NCBI RefSeq assembly: GCF_902499175.1
Contig: NZ_CABVQC010000038.1
Location: forward strand, 1 to 64,000
Origin: Burkholderia aenigmatica
Lineage (GTDB): Bacteria > Pseudomonadota > Gammaproteobacteria > Burkholderiales > Burkholderiaceae
DNA length: 64,000 nucleotides
Direction: 5' to 3'
A program made the translations under genes and the position numbers. This document shows positions 34,352 to 42,860 of the stretch, piece by piece. The first letter of the stretch is position 1. Every line of letters begins with the position of its first letter. Below the pieces are notes generated by a model. The model ran no database searches. It had not been told where the DNA came from and was given only the letters and a program-made list of their open reading frames with translations.

Positions 34352-34687
34352 GTGACCGCGAAATACTTACCGCTCATCGCATTGACCGTGGCATTTTCTG
34401 CTCATGCAGCCGATTCTGCCCTGCAGAACGTGGGACAAAGCCAAAAATCCGCCGACGAAGTGGCGCAGTGCATCGCCAAGACCTGGGCCGACAAGTCGCA
34501 ACAACAGGTGACGTCGCAGTATGAACTGGCGAACGGCCTCGCAATGGCCGTTTATGCGCCGGGCCAGCAGCCGCCGAACGGCGCTGCCGCCATCGTGCGC
34601 CCGGCCAACGCCGCAGGCGCGAAGACCTGGGTCGGTTTCCGCGGCGGCAATGCGGCTTCCGCCGGCGATATCAACGCCTGCCTGTAA
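34352..34687 (+). CDS. Small periplasmic protein of unknown function
   Basis: A 111-residue protein starting at GTG 34352, chosen because AGGGAGAT stands at ideal spacing and a clean Sec signal peptide follows (YLPLIALTVAFSAHA, cut before ADS). The mature part, about 90 residues, has two cysteines (one in EVAQCIAKTW, the other next to the C-terminal Leu), which may form a disulfide. It carries the motif VAQCIAKTWADKSQQQVTS and a WVGFRGGN segment. I do not recognise the family. It is monocistronic and ends at a classic intrinsic terminator. Upstream lies a lower-GC region likely to hold its own promoter. Confidence 0.65.
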   Translation: MTAKYLPLIALTVAFSAHAADSALQNVGQSQKSADEVAQCIAKTWADKSQQQVTSQYELANGLAMAVYAPGQQPPNGAAAIVRPANAAGAKTWVGFRGGNAASAGDINACL

Positions 34688-34734
34688 GCAGAGAACAGGC
34701 GCGCCGGAGGGCCCTGGCGCCCTCCACTTGCGAC

Positions 34735-34763
34735 AAGCCCCGCTTCGGCGGGGCTTTTCTTTT
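34735..34763 (+). terminator. Intrinsic terminator
   Basis: AAGCCCCGC, a TTCG loop and GCGGGGCTT form a 9-bp stem followed by TTCTTTT. This is a textbook Rho-independent terminator for the small periplasmic protein gene. The A-rich left flank lets it also act on the opposing ppnP gene, which ends at 34784. Confidence 0.9.
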
Positions 34764-34783
34764 GCTGCGCGAGTACGGGCGAG

Positions 34784-35104
34784 TTACAGGTAGCTGCAGA
34801 TGTAATCGAGCGTCTCGAGCACTTCGATGTCGAAGCGGCTCTTGCCCGGCACCGAGAACGATTCGCCGGCACCGTAGGTCTGCCATTCGCTGCTGCCGTC
34901 GAGCTTCACGCGGCACTTGCCGGCCTGCACTTCCATCAATTCGGGCGCATCGGTGCCGAAGTTGAGCGCGCACGGCAGGATCACGCCGAGCGTCTTGCGC
35001 GTGCCGTCCGGGAAGAGCACGGTATGCGACACGCACTTGCCGTCGAAATAGACGTTCGCGCGCTTGACGACCGATACGTTGTCGAATTGGGTTGCACTGG
35101 TCAT
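34784..35104 (-). CDS. ppnP: Pyrimidine/purine nucleoside phosphorylase
   Basis: A 106-residue cupin-fold enzyme of the YaiE/PpnP family (formerly DUF1255), which cleaves nucleosides with phosphate to free base and ribose 1-phosphate. The sequence follows the family along its whole length: FDNVSVVKRANVYFDGKCVS, TLGVILPCALNFGTDAPELM, then YGAGESFSVPGKSRFDIEVL and the closing DYICSYL. The start is ATG 35104. It is a single gene; the 207-bp stretch upstream to the next gene shows no further coding sequence. Confidence 0.92.
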   Translation of the reverse strand: MTSATQFDNVSVVKRANVYFDGKCVSHTVLFPDGTRKTLGVILPCALNFGTDAPELMEVQAGKCRVKLDGSSEWQTYGAGESFSVPGKSRFDIEVLETLDYICSYL

Positions 35105-35311
35105 GAAATGCCTCTGATTGCTGGATGCCGAATGGCGATGTTGTTGGAGGCCGGCCGGAGCGGCGGGCCGGCCGCTATGATACCGGCTCGCGCGGCCTGC
35201 GCCGGAATGGCGTCCGCTGTGCAAGCCACGTGCCCGCCTGACGACGGCAACGCCACGCACCCGATCTTCAGGATACCGATGCAATGACTGCTGCCGACCC
35301 TGGGCACCGGT

Positions 35312-36214
35312 TCACCGCAGCCCCTTGCGCCGCGCGGAGTCCCGCAGGCAGTCGAGCAGCATCGTCGCGGCCGGCGTGAGCGGGCTGTCGCGACGCGTGA
35401 TGACCTGCACCGAGACGCCCGGCAAGCGCTCGCGAATCGGCAGCACCGCGAGCTGGTCGCGCGCCCACTCGCCCTGTAGCAGTTGCTCGGGCATCGACGC
35501 GATCAGGTCGCAACCGGTCATCAGGCTGTGCGCGAGCCCGAAGCTCGGACATTCGACGACGCGCGCCGGCACCGGCAGCCCGTAGGCAACGAACGAATTG
35601 AACAGCACCTGCGTCGAGCTTTCCGGCGACGGGTTCATCAGCCAGTCGGCGTCGACGAGATCGGCGAGCGAGGTGGCCGACGCGAGCGGATGCCCCTTGC
35701 GGGCGACGATCAGCGATCGGCTCGCATAGAGTTCCGCGTGATCGAATTCGGCCGCCAGCAGTTCGGGCACGACGACGGCCACCGCGAAATCGAGCGAGCC
35801 GTCGTGCAGGCGCGGCAGCGCAACGCCCGGAAACCCTTCGACCAGGTTGACGCGCGCCACCGGAAAGCGGCGCCGGAACGCGCGAAACGCGTCGGGCAGG
35901 ATCGTCACCGCAGCGGCCGGCGTGATCGCCGCCGCGACGGAGCCCGTCATCGCGCCCTGCGCCTGTTCGATGTCGTCGCGGGCGCGCTGCATTTCGGCGA
36001 CGATCAGCCGCGCGCGCACCTGCAACTGCTGACCGAACGCGGTGAGCTGCACGCCGCGCGCGGTGCGCACGACGAGCGACACGCCGAGCGCGATCTCCAG
36101 CTCCTTGACCGCCTTCGTCAGCGCCGCCGGCGACACGTTCAGACGCCGCGCGGCAGCACGAATGCTGCCCTCTTCCGCGACGGTGACGAACGCTTTCAAC
36201 TGATGGTATTTCAT
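35312..36214 (-). CDS. LysR family regulator of the M20/MFS pair
   Basis: A 300-residue LysR protein. The DNA-binding region reads YHQLKAFVTVAEEGSIRAAA then VSPAALTKAVKELEIALGVS, in the CbbR/AbgR-like manner. The effector domain includes RFPVARVNLVEGFPGVALPR, VARKGHPLASATSLADLV and SVQVITRRDSPLTPAATMLL. It is divergent from an M20 amidohydrolase gene with 182 bp between them, holding the palindrome TGGTG-AG-CACCA at 36292-36303. AbgR-type regulators commonly control adjacent amidohydrolase and transporter genes, so it probably governs the two genes at 36.4-39 kb. Confidence 0.87.
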   Translation of the reverse strand: MKYHQLKAFVTVAEEGSIRAAARRLNVSPAALTKAVKELEIALGVSLVVRTARGVQLTAFGQQLQVRARLIVAEMQRARDDIEQAQGAMTGSVAAAITPAAAVTILPDAFRAFRRRFPVARVNLVEGFPGVALPRLHDGSLDFAVAVVVPELLAAEFDHAELYASRSLIVARKGHPLASATSLADLVDADWLMNPSPESSTQVLFNSFVAYGLPVPARVVECPSFGLAHSLMTGCDLIASMPEQLLQGEWARDQLAVLPIRERLPGVSVQVITRRDSPLTPAATMLLDCLRDSARRKGLR

Positions 36215-36396
36215 GGCGGCAACGCGTGATCCGTGGAAACCCTGTGCTGCACGGCACACACCGGTTCAGGGTATTCCCGAGCGGCAACCGGTGGTGAGCA
36301 CCAAAGCAATTTATCAGCTTCTGGTGGCCAAAAGAAATTTATATGCTTGCTCGTCATATGTGCGTCAAACGCCCCACCTGCCCCACAGGAGACACC

Positions 36397-37581
36397 ATGC
36401 TGCAAGCCGTGAACCCCGTCATCCCCGGCATCGCCGCGATCGCACCCGAGCTGGTCGAGGTACGCCGCCGCATCCACGCTCACCCCGAACTCGCATTCGA
36501 GGAAACGCTCACGAGCGATCTCGTCGCCGAGCTGCTCACCGGCTGGGGTTATGAAGTGCATCGCGGCATCGGCAAGACGGGCGTGGTCGGCGTGCTGCGC
36601 GAAGGGCAAGGCACGCGCACGGTCGGGCTGCGCGCCGACATGGACGCGCTGCCGCTCGCGGAGGCCACCGGCCTGCCGTACACGAGCCGCCATGCGAACA
36701 AGATGCATGCGTGCGGCCACGACGGCCACACCGCGATGCTGCTGTGCGCGGCGCGCCACCTCGCGGCCACGCGCCAGTTCTCCGGCACGCTGAACCTGAT
36801 CTTCCAGCCGGCCGAGGAAAACTTCGGCGGCGCGAAGGCGATGATGGACGACGGCCTGTTCGACCGCTTCCCGTGCGACGCGATCTTCGCGATCCACAAC
36901 ATGCCGGGCCGCGCGGCCGGCGACATGGCCTTCCGCACCGGCGCCGCGATGGCGTCGGCCGACCGCGTGACGATCACGCTGCGCGGTGTCGGCGGCCATG
37001 GCGCGATGCCGCATTTCGCACGCGATCCGATGTCGGCCGCGGGCAGCATCATGGTCGCGCTTCAGACGATCGTCGCGCGCGAAGTCGATGCGCAGCACGC
37101 GGCCGTGATCACGGTCGGCAGCGTGCAGGCCGGCGAGACGTTCAACATCATTCCCGAAACCGTCACGATGAAGCTGTCGGTGCGCGCGCTGAACGCCGAC
37201 GTTCGCGCGCTGCTCGCGCGCCGCATCGAAGCCCTCGTGAAAGGCCAGGCCGAAAGCTTCGGCGTCACGGCGGAAGTCGACTACGACTACGGCTACCCGG
37301 TGCTCGTGAATCACGCGGAACCGACCGCGTTCGCGGCCGACATTGCACGCCAGATGCTCGGCGCCGACCGTGTCGAAACCGACTCCGCGCCGCTGATGGG
37401 CAGCGAGGATTTCGCGTTCATGCTCGAGGCTCGCCCCGGCTGCTACGCGTTCATCGGCAACGGGATCGGCAGCAAAGGCGGCTGCATGGTGCACAACCCC
37501 GGTTACGACTTCAACGACGACATCCTCGCGATCGGCGCGAGCTACTGGGTTCGCGTCGCCGAAGCCTGGCTCGCGGCCTGA
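36397..37581 (+). CDS. M20 family amidohydrolase (hippurate hydrolase-like)
   Basis: A 394-residue zinc-dependent hydrolase of N-acyl amino acids. Metal-site motifs are visible: MHACGHDGHTAMLLCAARHL, the Glu pair in LIFQPAEENFGGAKAMM, the His in AIFAIHNMPG and the C-terminal His in GGCMVHNPGYDFND. The dimerisation domain holds GVGGHGAMPHFARDPMSAAG. Length and motifs fit the HipO/AbgB-like branch; the acyl group and amino acid released are unknown. The start ATG 36397 follows CAGGAGAC. An MFS carrier gene begins 44 bp downstream and may import the substrate; the divergent LysR gene likely regulates both. Confidence 0.9.
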   Translation: MLQAVNPVIPGIAAIAPELVEVRRRIHAHPELAFEETLTSDLVAELLTGWGYEVHRGIGKTGVVGVLREGQGTRTVGLRADMDALPLAEATGLPYTSRHANKMHACGHDGHTAMLLCAARHLAATRQFSGTLNLIFQPAEENFGGAKAMMDDGLFDRFPCDAIFAIHNMPGRAAGDMAFRTGAAMASADRVTITLRGVGGHGAMPHFARDPMSAAGSIMVALQTIVAREVDAQHAAVITVGSVQAGETFNIIPETVTMKLSVRALNADVRALLARRIEALVKGQAESFGVTAEVDYDYGYPVLVNHAEPTAFAADIARQMLGADRVETDSAPLMGSEDFAFMLEARPGCYAFIGNGIGSKGGCMVHNPGYDFNDDILAIGASYWVRVAEAWLAA

Positions 37582-37625
37582 CGGCCCGTCATCCCATCGT
37601 TTCGCGCCAACCGGGGGAGCCCCAC

Positions 37626-38951
37626 ATGGAAACGTCCACCCTTTCGTTCGCCGGCACGCCGGTCGATGCACGCGCCGCCGCGAAGAAACGCCGGCTGATC
37701 GCAGCCGCCGCCGTCGGCAACGCGCTCGAGTTCTACGACTTCACGGTCTACAGCTTCTTCGCGATCCTGATCGGCAAGCTGTTCTTCCCCGTGCATTCGT
37801 CGTTCGGGCAATTGATGCTCGCGGTCGCGAGCTTCGGCGTCGGCTTCGTCACGCGCCCGCTCGGCGGGCTCGTGATCGGCATGTATGCCGACCGCGCCGG
37901 CCGCAAGAAGGCGATGATCCTCACGCTGCTGCTGATGGCGCTCGGCACCGCGACGATCGCCGTCGCGCCGACCTTCGCTCAGATCGGCCTCGCGGCGCCG
38001 CTGCTGCTCGTGCTCGCGCGCCTGCTGCAAGGGTTCGCGTCGGGCGGCGAAGTCGGCGCATCGACGACGCTGCTGCTCGAACAGGCGCCGCAGCATCGTC
38101 GCGGCTTCTACGCGTCATTCCAGTTCTCGAGCCAGGGGCTCGCCGCGCTCGCCGGTGCGCTGACCGGCGTCGCGCTGACATCGACGCTGAATGCCGCGCA
38201 GCTCGAAAGCTGGGGCTGGCGCGTACCGTTCATCATCGGCACGCTGTTCGTGCCGATCGGCTACTGGCTGCGCCGCACCGTCGAGGAAGTGCCGGCCGCC
38301 GCGCCTGCCGCCGCTGCCGCACATGACGAGCCGGTCGCATCGCTGCCGCTCGCCGACGTGCTGCGCCATCACGGCAAGGCCGTGTTCGCGGGCCTCGGCG
38401 TGACGATCGGCGGCACGTCGATCCACTACATCATCGTGTTCTACATGGCGATCTATGGCGTGCAGGTGCTGCACCTGCCGACGTGGCTGTCGATGACGGC
38501 CGGCTGCGTTGCCGGCGCGATCCTGATGCTCGTGACGCCGATCGGCGGCCATCTGTCCGACGTCTACGGGCGCAACCGGATCGTCTGGTGGACGCGCATC
38601 GTGCTGATGGCCGCGATCTACCCGGCGTTTGTTGCACTGAACCGCTGGCCGGGCGCCACCTCGCTGCTGTCGATCATCGCCGCGCTGTCGATCGTGCACG
38701 CGATCAACATCGGCGCGACGGGTGCCATGCTCGGCGAACTGTTCCCGCGTGCGGTGCGCGCCACCGGCGGCGCGCTCGTGTACAGCATCGGCGTCGCGAT
38801 CTTCGGAGGCTTCGCGCAATTCTTCGTCACGTGGCTGATCGCGGCGACCGGCAATCCGAATGCGCCTGCGTGGTATGCGATCGGGTGTGGTGCGATGACG
38901 CTGCTCGCCGTGCGCTGCATGGACGAAAAGGCCGGGAAGGCGCTCGACTGA
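37626..38951 (+). CDS. MFS carrier of the metabolite:H+ symporter type
   Basis: A 441-residue, 12-helix importer in the KgtP/ShiA-like group. Helix 1 has AVGNALEFYDFTVYSFFAIL, and the helix 2-3 region has GFVTRPLGGLVIGMYADRAGRKKAM-type wording. Helix 4-5 shows RLLQGFASGGEVGASTTLLL followed by RRGFYASFQFSSQGLAALAG. The central loop is Ala/Pro-rich. Members take up organic acids or betaines with protons. The start ATG 37626 follows GGGGAGCC. It forms an operon with the M20 hydrolase 44 bp upstream. Confidence 0.9.
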   Translation: METSTLSFAGTPVDARAAAKKRRLIAAAAVGNALEFYDFTVYSFFAILIGKLFFPVHSSFGQLMLAVASFGVGFVTRPLGGLVIGMYADRAGRKKAMILTLLLMALGTATIAVAPTFAQIGLAAPLLLVLARLLQGFASGGEVGASTTLLLEQAPQHRRGFYASFQFSSQGLAALAGALTGVALTSTLNAAQLESWGWRVPFIIGTLFVPIGYWLRRTVEEVPAAAPAAAAAHDEPVASLPLADVLRHHGKAVFAGLGVTIGGTSIHYIIVFYMAIYGVQVLHLPTWLSMTAGCVAGAILMLVTPIGGHLSDVYGRNRIVWWTRIVLMAAIYPAFVALNRWPGATSLLSIIAALSIVHAINIGATGAMLGELFPRAVRATGGALVYSIGVAIFGGFAQFFVTWLIAATGNPNAPAWYAIGCGAMTLLAVRCMDEKAGKALD

Positions 38952-38976
38952 CCGGCGGGCGACGCACGATGCGCGA

Positions 38977-39006
38977 TTGACGTGGCGCACACGCATCGGG
39001 CATGAT
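38977..39006 (+). promoter_or_regulatory. Candidate promoter in front of a short Thr-rich frame
   Basis: TTGACG (38977-38982) and CATGAT (39001-39006) are 18 bp apart. A transcript starting about seven bases later would begin at or next to the ATG at 39013, so the short frame would be leaderless. Confidence 0.45.
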
Positions 39007-39012
39007 CGCGCC

Positions 39013-39099
39013 ATGCGCCACACCACGACCACTTCCTCGACCACGACGCGCACGACCGCCTTCGGCGGGCTCGTGCGGCGAGTGCGCGCAAGGTCGTAG
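39013..39099 (+). CDS. Possible threonine-rich leader peptide
   Basis: A 28-codon frame in the 229-bp gap between the MFS carrier and the cysteine hydrolase. After MRH it runs TTTTSSTTTRTTA, nine threonines in thirteen residues, then ends in an Arg-rich piece. A strong hairpin overlaps its second half (39049-39077) and a terminator-like hairpin follows at 39113-39139. The design of promoter, residue-biased short peptide, pause hairpin and terminator is that of an attenuator such as thrL. There is no ribosome binding site, but the predicted transcript start fits a leaderless AUG. It could equally be chance in GC-rich DNA; conservation is untested. Confidence 0.35.
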   Translation: MRHTTTTSSTTTRTTAFGGLVRRVRARS

Positions 39100-39139
39100 C
39101 GCCATCCCTCACAGGCCCCGCGGGTTCCGGACGGGGTCT
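39049..39139 (+). terminator. Two successive hairpins of a possible attenuator
   Basis: CGCACGA (39049) pairs with TCGTGCG (to 39077), enclosing CCGCC-TTC-GGCGG. Then AGGCCCCG (39113-39120) pairs with CGGGGTCT (39132-39139, one G-T pair), with CGG/CCG pairing inside the loop, followed by TGTCGTTTCTC. The second could also be the terminator of the upstream MFS gene. Confidence 0.45.
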
Positions 39140-39180
39140 TGTCGTTTCTCCGTCCGTATCCGTCACTCAGGAGAAACGCA

Positions 39181-39723
39181 ATGCCCGAAGTCTCTTCTCC
39201 GAAACGCGCGCTGCTCGTCGTCGACATGCAGGTCGGCCTGTTTCACGGCCCCGAGCGTCCGTACGACGGCGAACGCGTGCTCGCGAACATCAACCGGTTG
39301 ATCGGTCGCGCGCATGAAGCCGGTGCGCCGGTGTTCGCCGTCCGGCACACCGGGCCCGCCGGTTCGCCGATTGCGCCCGGTACGCCGCTGACCGCGCTGC
39401 TGCCCGAGCTCGCGATCGATACGGCGCGCGACGTCGTGTTCGACAAGTCGCGGCCGAGTTGCTTCGCAGGGACGCGGCTCGCCGAATGGCTGCACGAGGG
39501 TGGCATCGGCGAGATCGTCATCGCGGGCATGAAGACCCAGTACTGTGTCGACACGGCGTGCCGTGCGGCCGCCGATCACGGCTTTCGTGCGGTGCTCGTG
39601 ACCGACGCGCACACCTGCATGGACACGCCGGAACTGCCGGCCGAGCGGATCGTCTCTCATCACAATGCGACGCTCGGTGGCCCGTTCGCGACGCTCACCA
39701 CGACCGACGCGTGCGTGTTCTGA
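39181..39723 (+). CDS. Isochorismatase-like cysteine hydrolase
   Basis: A 180-residue alpha/beta hydrolase. The catalytic triad of the family is in place: Asp in ALLVVDMQVGLF, Lys in VVFDKSRPSCF and Cys in VIAGMKTQYCVDTACRAA. The cis-peptide-type turn IVIAGMKTQ is also seen. Members hydrolyse amides such as nicotinamide, N-carbamoyl compounds or ureidoacrylate; this sequence does not point to one of them. The start ATG 39181 follows AGGAGAAA. It is a single gene, preceded by a possible attenuator and followed by a GC-rich inverted repeat before the convergent porin gene. Confidence 0.85.
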   Translation: MPEVSSPKRALLVVDMQVGLFHGPERPYDGERVLANINRLIGRAHEAGAPVFAVRHTGPAGSPIAPGTPLTALLPELAIDTARDVVFDKSRPSCFAGTRLAEWLHEGGIGEIVIAGMKTQYCVDTACRAAADHGFRAVLVTDAHTCMDTPELPAERIVSHHNATLGGPFATLTTTDACVF

Positions 39724-39750
39724 CCATGGATCACGCGCCGTAAACGCAAC

Positions 39751-39779
39751 AACGCACGGGCGGCCACCACCCGTGCGTT
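39751..39779. terminator. Hairpin between convergent genes
   Basis: AACGCACGGG (39751-39760) pairs with CCCGTGCGTT (39770-39779) around a nine-base loop; ACGCAAC and TTGCGT just outside add further partial pairing. It lies between the hydrolase stop and the porin stop. There is no T tract, but the adenines and thymines at the stem base suit both directions. Confidence 0.55.
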
Positions 39780-39805
39780 GCGTACCGCTCGCGGAACCGC
39801 CCCGC

Positions 39806-40912
39806 TCAGAACGTATGCATCATCCCCACATACGCCCCCGTCTGCGACTCGCCCGTCATCGGGCTCGTGCCCGACGTCGCGTCGCGCGGTGTCGCGAGCA
39901 GCGAGAAGTTCGAGTTGCCGCCGTTGCGCACATACGCGACCGTGCCGTACAGGAACGTGCGCTTCGACAGGTTGTACGTGGTGCCGAGCACGTACATGAT
40001 CGCGTGTCCCGACGGATCGTGCGATGCATCGCCGCCGCCGTCGCCCACCTTCACGTAATAACCGCCGCCCGTCACCGCCCATTGCGGATTCGCCGCGTAG
40101 GTTGCGCCGAGCCAATAGTGATCGGCACGATCGGCCACGCCGGCCGGGCTGTCCGGTGCCTGGTAGTGCGTATACGCGCCCTGGATCTTGAACTTCGACA
40201 CCTTCACGTTCGCACCGACGAAATACTCGCGCGACGCGGTGAAGATGTTGCTGAACTTGCCGTTGTTGTCGCGCAATTCGTCGTAGATGCCGCGCACGTC
40301 GAGCAACGGCGAGTGGTACGAGACCATGATCCCGTCCGAGCGGCCGAAATCGTCGGCCGCGCCGTAGTTGAAGCCGCGCGACTGATTGCCGAACGCGTAC
40401 TGCGCCTGCACGTCGAAGCCGCCGATCACCGGGCTGTGATACTCGATGTTGTTGCTGGTCTGCTGCCAGTTACGGCCGCGCACGAGCGATGCAGACGAAA
40501 ACGCCTGCTGCACGAACGGGTCGAATTCCCACACGCCGTCGCTGTCGATGAACAGGTTGCGGCCGGCCTGCAGCTGGCCCCACGTGTCGCTCTTCAGCCC
40601 GACATACGCGCGCCGCGACCACATGCGCCCACCGCCCGTCTGGCCGTTCATCACCTGGAACGCGGTTTCCAGGTTGAAGACCGTCGACAGCCCGCCGCCG
40701 AGATCCTCGATGCCCTTCAGCCCGAACATGCTGGTGCCCCAATCGCCGCTTTCGGCGCTCCAGCGGGTCCCGCTGCCGCCGTTCGGCTTCGCGATGTGGT
40801 TCAGGTATTCGATGCCGCCGTCGATGCGGCCGTACAGCATCACGCTCGTCTGTGCAAAAGCGGCCGCCGGTGTGGCGGCCGCGATCAGCCATGCGAAATG
40901 TTTGAGTCGCAA
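39806..40912 (-). CDS. Outer-membrane porin (Gram-negative general porin, OpcP/OmpC-like)
   Basis: A 368-residue beta-barrel porin. A Sec signal peptide (LKHFAWLIAAATPAAAFA) is followed by the typical first strand QTSVMLYGRIDGGIEYLNHI. The family's loop region FGLKGIEDLGGGLSTVFNLE and RAYVGLKSDTWGQLQAGRNL come next, and the chain ends on an aromatic strand, GAYVGMMHTF, with terminal Phe for BAM recognition. It forms a trimeric diffusion channel by family precedent. It is transcribed in the same direction as the DoxX and glucose dehydrogenase genes upstream, from which it is separated by 63 bp, and may supply substrate to the periplasmic dehydrogenase. Confidence 0.92.
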   Translation of the reverse strand: MRLKHFAWLIAAATPAAAFAQTSVMLYGRIDGGIEYLNHIAKPNGGSGTRWSAESGDWGTSMFGLKGIEDLGGGLSTVFNLETAFQVMNGQTGGGRMWSRRAYVGLKSDTWGQLQAGRNLFIDSDGVWEFDPFVQQAFSSASLVRGRNWQQTSNNIEYHSPVIGGFDVQAQYAFGNQSRGFNYGAADDFGRSDGIMVSYHSPLLDVRGIYDELRDNNGKFSNIFTASREYFVGANVKVSKFKIQGAYTHYQAPDSPAGVADRADHYWLGATYAANPQWAVTGGGYYVKVGDGGGDASHDPSGHAIMYVLGTTYNLSKRTFLYGTVAYVRNGGNSNFSLLATPRDATSGTSPMTGESQTGAYVGMMHTF

Positions 40913-40975
40913 AATGATGCCCCCTCGAAGTCTCGACCGTCCGGCGCGTGCCCCATGCGCGCGCCCCGGTTCCGC

Positions 40976-41395
40976 TTATCCTCGATCGATCGAAAAACGC
41001 CCGGGGCCCGCCGCGCAAAGCGCGAGCAGGCCGCCGGAGATCGCGATGTTCTTGTAAAAATGAATCATGTTGTCGATCTGCTCGCCGCCCGTCATCGTCC
41101 AGTAGTGATGGCCGATGATGCCGGTGCCGATCGTGTAGAGCGCCAGCAGCAGCGCGAGCGCACGTGTCTGGAAGCCGACCAGGATCGCGATCCCGACGAA
41201 CAGCTCCATCACGACGGAGATCGCGGCGGAGATGATCGGCGCGGGCGCGCCCTCCGAACCCATGAACGCGATGGTGCCGTGAAAGTCGACGACCTTCTTC
41301 CAGCCGAACATCACGAACAGGATCACGAGCAGGATCCGGGCAAGCAGCAGCAGCACATCGCGCTGGGACGCGAGAAACGGTTGATTCGGTGTCAT
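40976..41395 (-). CDS. DoxX family membrane protein
   Basis: A 139-residue protein with four membrane helices: LLLLARILLVILFVMFGWKK, IISAAISVVMELFVGIAILV, ALALLLALYTIGTGIIGHHY and NIAISGGLLALCAA. The WKKVVDFHGTIAFM loop and FYKNIAISGGLL are typical of the DoxX/YphA branch. Some relatives are subunits of thiosulfate:quinone oxidoreductase, others have redox-stress roles; no cofactor site is evident here. The start is ATG 41395. It lies between the porin and the glucose dehydrogenase genes on the same strand, with a 185-bp gap to the latter. Confidence 0.85.
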   Translation of the reverse strand: MTPNQPFLASQRDVLLLLARILLVILFVMFGWKKVVDFHGTIAFMGSEGAPAPIISAAISVVMELFVGIAILVGFQTRALALLLALYTIGTGIIGHHYWTMTGGEQIDNMIHFYKNIAISGGLLALCAAGPGRFSIDRG

Positions 41396-41580
41396 GGTGT
41401 CGATCAACGAAAACGATGCGCGCAGCCGAAACAGCCCCGGCGCATCGGATTGCGAATGAACCAGGACGGGCGGCCGCCTGCGCCGCCCGCCCCGCTCTGC
41501 AACAACCGGCATCGGGCAACAACCCGATGTGCTGTGCTCCTCCTCTTGTCAGTTATCGCCCTGCTTCGTCGCGCGCCGCA

Positions 41581-42858
41581 TCAGCGCAGCTTCGCGACGT
41601 CCTGCTCGGTGACCTTCGCGGCCGGATTGCCGAACTGCCCGGTCAGGTAATTCGTCAGCGCGGCGATCTGCGCATCCGACAGCTCGTGACGGAACGCCGG
41701 CATCCCGACGTCCTCGCTGCCGGCCTTGCGCTGCACGCCGTTCAGGATCACCTGCACGAGGTTGGTCGGATTCGATGCGCCGACCGTCGAGTTGTGGAAC
41801 AGCGGCGGGTAATAGCCATCCGGCGTGCCCTTGCCCTGCATCTGGTGGCAGGTCGCACAGTTGCCGAGATAGAGCCGCGCCGGATCGATGCCCGACGACG
41901 CGAGCGCGACGCCACGCAGCTTCAGCCCGTCCTCGGCCGGCTTGCCCCACGACGTGCGCGACTGCTTCGCATCGCCGCTGGCGACTGCCGGCACCGTGCG
42001 AATGTACGTCGAGATCGCGCCGATGTCCGCTTCCGTCATCTTCGAGAAGCTGTGCTCGATCGCCTCGGCCATCGGGCCGGCCGCCTGCGCGAGACCCGGC
42101 ACGCTGCCGGTGCGCAGGTACTGGACGAGCTGCTGCTGCGTCCAGCCGCCGATCCCCGCGTTGGCGTCGGACGTGATGTTGTAGCCGTCCCAGCCTGCGA
42201 GCACCGAGCCCGACAGAAAGCTGCCGCCCGTCTCGTCGAGCGACTTCTCCTGCATCGCGATGCCGCGCGGCGTGTGGCACGTGCTGCAGTGAGCCAGACC
42301 CTGGACGAGATACGCGCCGCGGTTCCACTCGGCGCTCTGCGCCGGTTTCGGCTCGTACGCGCCGTCCTTCAGGAACAGCCAGTTCCAGATCTTCAGCGGC
42401 CAGCGCATGCTCAGCAGCGCGGGGATCTCGTTCTTCGGCGGCGCCTGCTTGACCGGCTCGACGCCGTGCATGAAGTACGCGTACAGCGCCTTCACGTCGT
42501 CGTCGTTGATCTTCGCGTACGACACGTACGGCATCGCCGGATACAGGTTGTCGCCGTTCTTCGACACCCCGTGGCGCACCGCGCGCTCGAAGTCCTCGGC
42601 CGACCAGTTGCCGATGCCCGTGTCGGGATCGGGCGTGATGTTGCTCGTGTAGATCTTGCCGAGCATCGGGATCGGCATGCCGAGACCGCCCGCGAACGGC
42701 TTGCCGCCCTTCGCGGTGTGGCACGCCATGCAGTCGCCCGCGACCGCGAGATATTCGCCGCGCTTGACCAGCGCCGGATCGGCCGCGTCGGCCGCGCGTG
42801 CGAGCCCCGGCAGCGCGAGGCAGCCGGCCAGGAGGAAGGTGAGAGTAGATTTCCGCAC
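41581..42858 (-). CDS. Glucose dehydrogenase cytochrome c subunit (beta, tri-heme)
   Basis: A 425-residue exported cytochrome with three c-type heme motifs: CMACH at 43-47, CSTCH at 191-195 and CATCH at 334-338. A signal peptide (STLTFLLAGCLALPGLARA) precedes the mature start AADAADP. It carries electrons from the FAD subunit to the respiratory chain. Length is exactly that reported for the beta subunit of B. cepacia FAD-dependent glucose dehydrogenase. The start is GTG 42858, with GGAAG before it and only two bases from the alpha-subunit stop, so the genes are coupled. Related gluconate and alcohol dehydrogenase cytochromes share the build. Confidence 0.9.
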   Translation of the reverse strand: MRKSTLTFLLAGCLALPGLARAADAADPALVKRGEYLAVAGDCMACHTAKGGKPFAGGLGMPIPMLGKIYTSNITPDPDTGIGNWSAEDFERAVRHGVSKNGDNLYPAMPYVSYAKINDDDVKALYAYFMHGVEPVKQAPPKNEIPALLSMRWPLKIWNWLFLKDGAYEPKPAQSAEWNRGAYLVQGLAHCSTCHTPRGIAMQEKSLDETGGSFLSGSVLAGWDGYNITSDANAGIGGWTQQQLVQYLRTGSVPGLAQAAGPMAEAIEHSFSKMTEADIGAISTYIRTVPAVASGDAKQSRTSWGKPAEDGLKLRGVALASSGIDPARLYLGNCATCHQMQGKGTPDGYYPPLFHNSTVGASNPTNLVQVILNGVQRKAGSEDVGMPAFRHELSDAQIAALTNYLTGQFGNPAAKVTEQDVAKLR

Positions 42859-42860
42859 GG

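Noticed and set aside
35101..35307. A 68-codon minus-strand frame upstream of ppnP
   Set aside because: It overlaps the ppnP promoter region, lacks a ribosome site and resembles no protein family known to me.
36292..36303. TGGTG-AG-CACCA as a LysR box
   Set aside because: Symmetric but one base short of the T-N11-A rule, and no second site is spaced as expected; kept only as a remark under the LysR gene.
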